Below, piece by piece: positions 14,759 to 18,570 of a stretch of DNA of 18,570 nt. Source of the stretch: Myxococcales bacterium (lineage in GTDB: Bacteria; Myxococcota_A; Bradymonadia; Bradymonadales; Bradymonadaceae); the NCBI GenBank assembly GCA_007120915.1, contig SKMT01000350.1:1-18570 (forward strand), written 5' to 3'. Both the position numbers and the translations under genes were made by a program. Each line of letters opens with the position of its first letter. Positions within the stretch are counted from its first letter, which is position 1. The notes beneath the pieces are model-generated. The model was given only the letters and a program-made list of their open reading frames with translations, did no database searches and was not told the origin of the DNA.

Positions 14759-16189
14759 TTATTTGGTAAACGCCTTGTACACCGTCTGTCCATCGCGGAG
14801 TAGTTTGAACCGCACCACCGATCCATCGTCGATGTCGTCGAGGGCCTGCTGGAACTGGTCTTCGCTGTCGACGTCGGTGTCACCGACCTGGAGGATGACG
14901 TCGCGGTCGCGCACTCCGGCGTGTCGAGCCGGGGAGTCATCATCCAGCGAGGTGACCACCACCCCGGCGTCCTCCGGGGCGTCGAGCTGGCGGGAGTAAC
15001 GGGCGGTCATTTTCTCAACCTCCAGTCCCACCGGGGTGTCGTTGGTCGACGATGCCCGGGGTTCGACCTCCGGAAGATCAGGGCGTTCCTGATCCGGAAG
15101 TGATTCCAGGGTCACCGGGACCTGTTTGGTTTCGCCGTCGCGCACCACGTGCAGCGCCACCTCGGTGCCTTCGGCGGTGGTTGACACACGCAGTGGTAGC
15201 GCTTCGCTGTCGGCGATGTCGAAGTCGTCGACACCGGTGATAACGTCACGCCGCTTCAGCCCGGCCTGGTCGGCGGGGCTGTCGTCGATCACCTCCGTGA
15301 CCAAAGCTCCCTGTGTGTCGGCGATGCCGAAACTCTCCGCCAGGAGTGGATCGAGCTGCTGGATGCGAACGCCCAGCCAGCTTCGGTCGACGTAGCCCTG
15401 GTCTTCGAGCTGCGGGAGCAGCGTTTTGAGCAGATCGACGGGGATCGCAAAGCTGATGCCCTGGCCCTGGCGGTTGATGGCGGTGTTAATGCCGATGACT
15501 TCGCCGTGCATGTCCAACAGCGGTCCCCCGGAGTTGCCGGGGTTGATCGGCGCGTCGACCTGGATGAAGTTGCCCTGATGTTCTCGGCCCTCGATGGGCA
15601 GATCCCGGCGGTCCAGAGCGCTGACGATCCCGGCGGTGACCGAATGGGTCAGCCCCAGCGGATGACCGATGGCGATCACATAGTCACCGACGGACACCGA
15701 CGCGCTGTCGCCCAGGGGCACAGTGGGCAGTTGTTCGTCGGCCTCGATCTTGACCAGTGCAATATCGGTCATCGGATCACCGCCGATGACCCGGGCGTCG
15801 AACTCATCGCCCTCGGTGTTCTTGACGGTGATGTTCTTGGCGCCTTCGATGACATGGTAGTTGGTGACGATATGCCCGTCGGCGTTGATGATGAACCCCG
15901 AGCCCTCGCCCATATGCTCCGGGGTCGGCCCCGGGATCATCTCGCGGGCGTGTGGAGGGAGATCATCGTCGTCGTAGGAGACCAGGATGGTGACCACGGC
16001 GGGGCCGACATCTCTGGCCAGTTGAGCGTAGGGGGAGTCGACAGTGTCGATGCGGTCGGCGGCGGCAGGCCCGTCCGTCCACAGCGCCGCGGCGCTCGTC
16101 GGCACCACAAGGGCGGTCGCCACCAGGGCGACAGCCAGAAACATCGGCTCGAAAGTTCGACGAAATCTGCTGGTGGTGTCGCTCATCAT
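14759..16189 (-). CDS. htrA: Do/HtrA-family periplasmic serine protease with two PDZ domains
   Basis: 476 residues. An N-terminal signal sequence or anchor (about 14-35, PMFLAVALVATALVVPTSAAA) directs it to the periplasm. The trypsin-like domain carries the triad H112 (VTNYHVIEG), D142 (MTDIALVKI) and S220 (NPGNSGGPLL). Two PDZ domains follow, about 268-360 (WLGVRIQQL...DDSPADQAGLKRRDVI) and 375-470 (GVVVTSLDDDSPARHAGVRDRDVI), the architecture of DegP/DegQ. It should degrade or refold misfolded envelope proteins. ATG 16189-16187 shares its A with the TGA of the upstream 5'-nucleotidase gene (TGATG), indicating coupling; a second ATG follows directly at 16186 and could be the true start. There is no strong Shine-Dalgarno sequence. 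An acidic loop (DDDD, 73-76) lies before the catalytic domain. Confidence 0.93.
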   Translation of the reverse strand: MMSDTTSRFRRTFEPMFLAVALVATALVVPTSAAALWTDGPAAADRIDTVDSPYAQLARDVGPAVVTILVSYDDDDLPPHAREMIPGPTPEHMGEGSGFIINADGHIVTNYHVIEGAKNITVKNTEGDEFDARVIGGDPMTDIALVKIEADEQLPTVPLGDSASVSVGDYVIAIGHPLGLTHSVTAGIVSALDRRDLPIEGREHQGNFIQVDAPINPGNSGGPLLDMHGEVIGINTAINRQGQGISFAIPVDLLKTLLPQLEDQGYVDRSWLGVRIQQLDPLLAESFGIADTQGALVTEVIDDSPADQAGLKRRDVITGVDDFDIADSEALPLRVSTTAEGTEVALHVVRDGETKQVPVTLESLPDQERPDLPEVEPRASSTNDTPVGLEVEKMTARYSRQLDAPEDAGVVVTSLDDDSPARHAGVRDRDVILQVGDTDVDSEDQFQQALDDIDDGSVVRFKLLRDGQTVYKAFTK

Positions 16190-17727
16190 CAAAATCGTTC
16201 GTGAGGCATGGGCTGGCGGGGCGCCCGGAAGTAATGCAGCGGCGAGTAGTGTACAAAATTTTCAACGCGACTGGTGTACAGACAAGCGTAGGCCTCGACC
16301 TGATCGCCGAAGATACTGTTCTTGTTGCCCTGTTTGAACAGCAGGCCCCAGTAGGGGTTGAACTGAGCTTCGAACTTCTTTTCGAGCGACAGGATCTCGT
16401 CGATCAAATCGCGGCGGCGACGGCGCAGACGCTTGCGGTTTTGCTCAATTTCATCGCGGGCGGTCACGAGCTGTTCGGCGTCAAACTCGTCGAGTTTCTC
16501 GGAGTCGCCGCTCTCACCGCCGTTGAGCAGCGCATCGACCTGGTATGCCAGCCCCTGGTCGAAGGCGATCTCCTCGTTGACGCGCTGGATTTCGAGCTCC
16601 AGCAGCTCCAGGCGGCTGTTCTCTTCGCGCAACTCCCCGGCCTGGGTCAGTTCGCGCTCCATCTCCTGGACGATCATCACCGTGCGCCAGGCGCTCGATT
16701 TTTTGGAGCGAACGATGTCGCCGTAGATGTGGTCACCGACAAACAATACCCGGTTGCCCCGGTAGCCGCTGATGCGCTCAAAATCGACCAGGTTGCCCCC
16801 CTGGTAGATGGTGTCGCCGTCGAATTCGCTGAACTCCTCGCCGAGCACGTTTTCGTCGGCGTCGACGATCTTGAAGGGCTGGCGTTCCGTGAAAAACTCC
16901 GGTTTTTTCGCCCCGGTGACCACGATGTCGAAGTAGTTCTTCCAGTGGGGGTACTCCGGGAGCACGTCGTTGAGCAGGTAGCTGAGGATATGGTCCGTAA
17001 ACGAGGCGTAGCTGTTGGTGAGAACGAACAGCTTTTTCCCGGCGGAGCGGAACTTGTGCAGTGTCAGCGCCAGGTCGACGTGCCGGTCCAGATAATGTTC
17101 GGTGTTGGCGATGATCTCGTTTTTGATGGAGTCGTCGCGATGGGCCAGGTCGATGCAGTATCGGATGTCGCGGTACAGCCTCTGCCAGTCGTGTTGGCGG
17201 TTCGGCTCGGTGGTCTCGAAGTAGTCGACCAGCGCGGCGTACAGCGCCGCCTCCGGCAGTGCAAACAGAGTGTCGATCAGCGCATAGCGCGGGGTGGTCA
17301 TGCGCATCGAGTTGACACGGTACTCATACAGGTCGTCGCCGGTGACTTCCTTGAAACCGTGGAAGACTTTTCCGACGTGGCGGTGGCTGTCGAGCTTGAA
17401 GATGTTGCCCCGGTGGGTGTCCAGCACCAGCCCACGGATCGCGAAGTCAGCGGGGATATCGAGGTTGAGAATGTCCTTCGGATAGCCCCGTTCGTCGACG
17501 AGCCGCTCCAGGGTCTTGTCGACGCTGAGCTGCTCGATGGCGTTCTGGTCATAGCGCGCCAGCGTGTAGTCCATATCGAAGCCGATCAGCCCCACATCCC
17601 CCAGATTGATGTCCCGGTTACAGTACACCTGCCGGGGGCGCTCAACGTTGAGCACTCCACTTCGGCGCAGCACCTCCAACAGGTTTTCGGCCTGTCGAGA
17701 GCGGGACGATTTGGATGGGTCGACCAC
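16189..17727 (-). CDS. HAD-IG family 5'-nucleotidase
   Basis: 512 residues. Motif I GFDMDYTLA gives the nucleophile D51 and acid/base D53; motif II is LTNS (236-239) after KKLFV; a Lys lies in GAKKPEFF (about 274-275); motif III/IV is FVGDHIYGDI with D332 and D337. Length and motifs match the cytosolic purine 5'-nucleotidase-like HAD subfamily IG (cN-II type), which dephosphorylates nucleoside monophosphates such as IMP or GMP in characterised eukaryotic members. The bacterial substrate is untested. Residues about 355-470 form a long helical, coiled-coil-like region (EMERELTQAGELREENSRLE) typical of the subfamily. The start is GTG 17727 with GAGG 7 nt upstream. It is the first gene of the minus-strand housekeeping run and is coupled to htrA by TGATG. 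Confidence 0.92.
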   Translation of the reverse strand: MVDPSKSSRSRQAENLLEVLRRSGVLNVERPRQVYCNRDINLGDVGLIGFDMDYTLARYDQNAIEQLSVDKTLERLVDERGYPKDILNLDIPADFAIRGLVLDTHRGNIFKLDSHRHVGKVFHGFKEVTGDDLYEYRVNSMRMTTPRYALIDTLFALPEAALYAALVDYFETTEPNRQHDWQRLYRDIRYCIDLAHRDDSIKNEIIANTEHYLDRHVDLALTLHKFRSAGKKLFVLTNSYASFTDHILSYLLNDVLPEYPHWKNYFDIVVTGAKKPEFFTERQPFKIVDADENVLGEEFSEFDGDTIYQGGNLVDFERISGYRGNRVLFVGDHIYGDIVRSKKSSAWRTVMIVQEMERELTQAGELREENSRLELLELEIQRVNEEIAFDQGLAYQVDALLNGGESGDSEKLDEFDAEQLVTARDEIEQNRKRLRRRRRDLIDEILSLEKKFEAQFNPYWGLLFKQGNKNSIFGDQVEAYACLYTSRVENFVHYSPLHYFRAPRQPMPHERF

Positions 17728-18016
17728 GAATGCACCTCGTCAAAAGTAACATGACACCGGCGGGCAGGCGCCCCCGGAGCCCGGGCGCGTGCAGACAAAC
17801 AGATTACCAACCCGGGGAAATAGGAAACAAGTGCGCATCCGGTGGGATTCCCGGAGAGTGTCGTGGGTCCCGGCTCTCGGGTATTTCTCCGAGCCGAGAT
17901 CTGAGGAGTAACTGCCGCGACCGTGGCAACGACGGGGATGTAACGAAGGGGAGAGTAATGTAACTACACCACGGAACGAAGTTTGCGGTCCTGGGCCCCG
18001 GCGACTGGTGGAGTAG
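17728..18016. other. Divergent intergenic region with hairpins and a possible promoter
   Basis: A 289-bp gap between two divergent genes. For the minus-strand operon a weak promoter is possible: TTGTTT (17830-17825), 18-bp spacer, TAATCT (17806-17801). In its leader GCGCCC/GGGCGC (17768-17773 and 17783-17788) could form a stable hairpin. At 17850-17896 three short segments can pair in two mutually exclusive ways. Direct repeats ATGTAAC occur at 17938-17944 and 17958-17964, 20 bp apart. No convincing small gene or known riboswitch was recognised. Confidence 0.4.
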
Positions 18017-18520
18017 ATGGACGGACTGATGTACTGGCTTTGGGGGGTGATGATTGCCTACGGGGTGGTGATGTACGTGCTGTCGCCGCGGGCGAGAACG
18101 CCGGGGCAGTTTTACGCCGCACTCGACCGGTCGGGCCGGGAGGTGGGGCTGGGGCTTTTGGTGGGCTCGGTGGCGATCACCTGGCTGTTTGCAAAGTCGA
18201 TAACCAACGCGGCGAATCTGGGCGCTGATTTCGGCATCGTCGGCGCCGAGATCTTGTCGGCCACCACCATCAGCGGAACGATGGTGCTGGGGCTGGCACC
18301 GATCTTCGTGTTGCACCGGGTCGACTCGGCGGGCCCCTGGGCGTTTCATCTCGCGTTCTGGCCGGCCGTCGCCATCGGTGTGGCGCATGCGGCGGGATGG
18401 TCACCGCAGTGGTTGGTGATCGGAGAGGGCACCTACGGGTCGCTGTTGGGCGTGAACGTGGCGGTGACCGCTCTGGTGGTCGCTGGATTTTTCGTCGGAG
18501 CGCTGCTGGATCGGCGGTGA
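18017..18520 (+). CDS. Small membrane protein, probable shortened sodium:solute symporter (SSS)-like
   Basis: 167 residues with about five hydrophobic segments (5-22, 43-60, 80-100, 107-126, 141-163). The N-terminal part (MYWLWGVMIAYGVVMYVLSP, then ITWLFAKSITNAANLGADFG, about 54-73) resembles the first two helices of SSS-family symporters that carry a TW(I/L)FA(K/R)S...NAA.LG motif. The C-terminal part, with GEGTYGSLLGVNVAVTAL (about 136-153), resembles the end of the same family. Full members are about 450-550 residues, so roughly 300 central residues would be missing, yet the frame is open throughout. Either this is an in-frame deletion derivative (possibly non-functional) or a distinct small protein; homology is judged by eye only. 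ATG 18017 has GGAG only 3 nt upstream. The last 50 bp of the window (18521-18570) hold nothing recognisable. Confidence 0.6.
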   Translation: MDGLMYWLWGVMIAYGVVMYVLSPRARTPGQFYAALDRSGREVGLGLLVGSVAITWLFAKSITNAANLGADFGIVGAEILSATTISGTMVLGLAPIFVLHRVDSAGPWAFHLAFWPAVAIGVAHAAGWSPQWLVIGEGTYGSLLGVNVAVTALVVAGFFVGALLDRR

Positions 18521-18570
18521 TGCGTTGGCCAGATCGGTGTTGTCTCTAGTTTTGGATGTGGGCTCTGGTC

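Noticed and set aside
16201..17754. 517-codon plus-strand open frame opposite the 5'-nucleotidase
   Set aside because: The minus-strand protein carries all HAD motifs; the antisense frame lacks any motif and arises from GC-rich codon structure.
17804..18388. Minus-strand open frame of 194 codons over the divergent spacer and the membrane gene
   Set aside because: It is rich in Arg, His and Pro with no domain, overlaps the plus-strand membrane protein with clear hydrophobic segments, and covers the hairpin region.

Overview
The window looks like a chromosomal segment of a GC-rich, double-membraned bacterium from the deltaproteobacterial/Myxococcota side of the tree, possibly Bradymonadales-like. 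This placement is an inference. It rests on very acidic proteins, many GAG/GAC-rich helices, an AgmX/PglI-like secreted Cys-pair protein, a Do-type periplasmic protease and a RicT-type PSP1 protein. Nearly all coding is on the minus strand. No rRNA, tRNA, insertion sequence, phage gene or CRISPR array was seen.

Layout from left to right. (1) 1-83 is the tail of a plus-strand protein ending in a response-regulator receiver domain. (2) 137-758 (minus) is a compact VapBC toxin-antitoxin operon. An 18-bp perfect palindrome covers its promoter -10 region and the antitoxin start codon. (3) 829-7691 (minus) is an envelope/export block: a membrane-anchored transglutaminase-like protein, an ABC ATPase, its ABC-2-type permease, a polytopic GT-C-like membrane protein and a secreted acidic protein with two Cys-pair modules. 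A promoter at 7733-7761 probably drives the first three genes. (4) 7937-8404 (plus) is an unrecognised 155-residue protein. (5) 8533-17727 (minus) is a long housekeeping run, in transcription order: HAD-IG 5'-nucleotidase, HtrA/Do protease, HolB, RicT/PSP1, MetG, a HEAT-repeat protein, TatD. The holB-ricT-metG-tatD core matches the order well known from Bacillota (holB-yaaT-...-metS-yabD). (6) 18017-18520 (plus) is a short membrane protein that looks like the two ends of a sodium:solute symporter with the middle missing.

The non-coding DNA is the more unusual part. A palindromic repeat family (3482-3540; tandem pair 8405-8526) ends exactly 6 nt after the stop codon of two unrelated minus-strand genes. 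Two arrays of degenerate 7-bp repeats (9311-9387 and 10621-10676) lie directly in front of tatD and the HEAT gene. A purine-rich short-repeat patch lies at 7806-7837. A 289-bp divergent spacer (17728-18016) holds alternative hairpins.

No clearly new defence or metabolic system is visible. The best candidates for something undescribed are the transglutaminase/ABC exporter block, the repeat elements tied to gene ends, and the palindrome-controlled, apparently leaderless vapBC operon. All family assignments come from reading motifs by eye; no database search was run.
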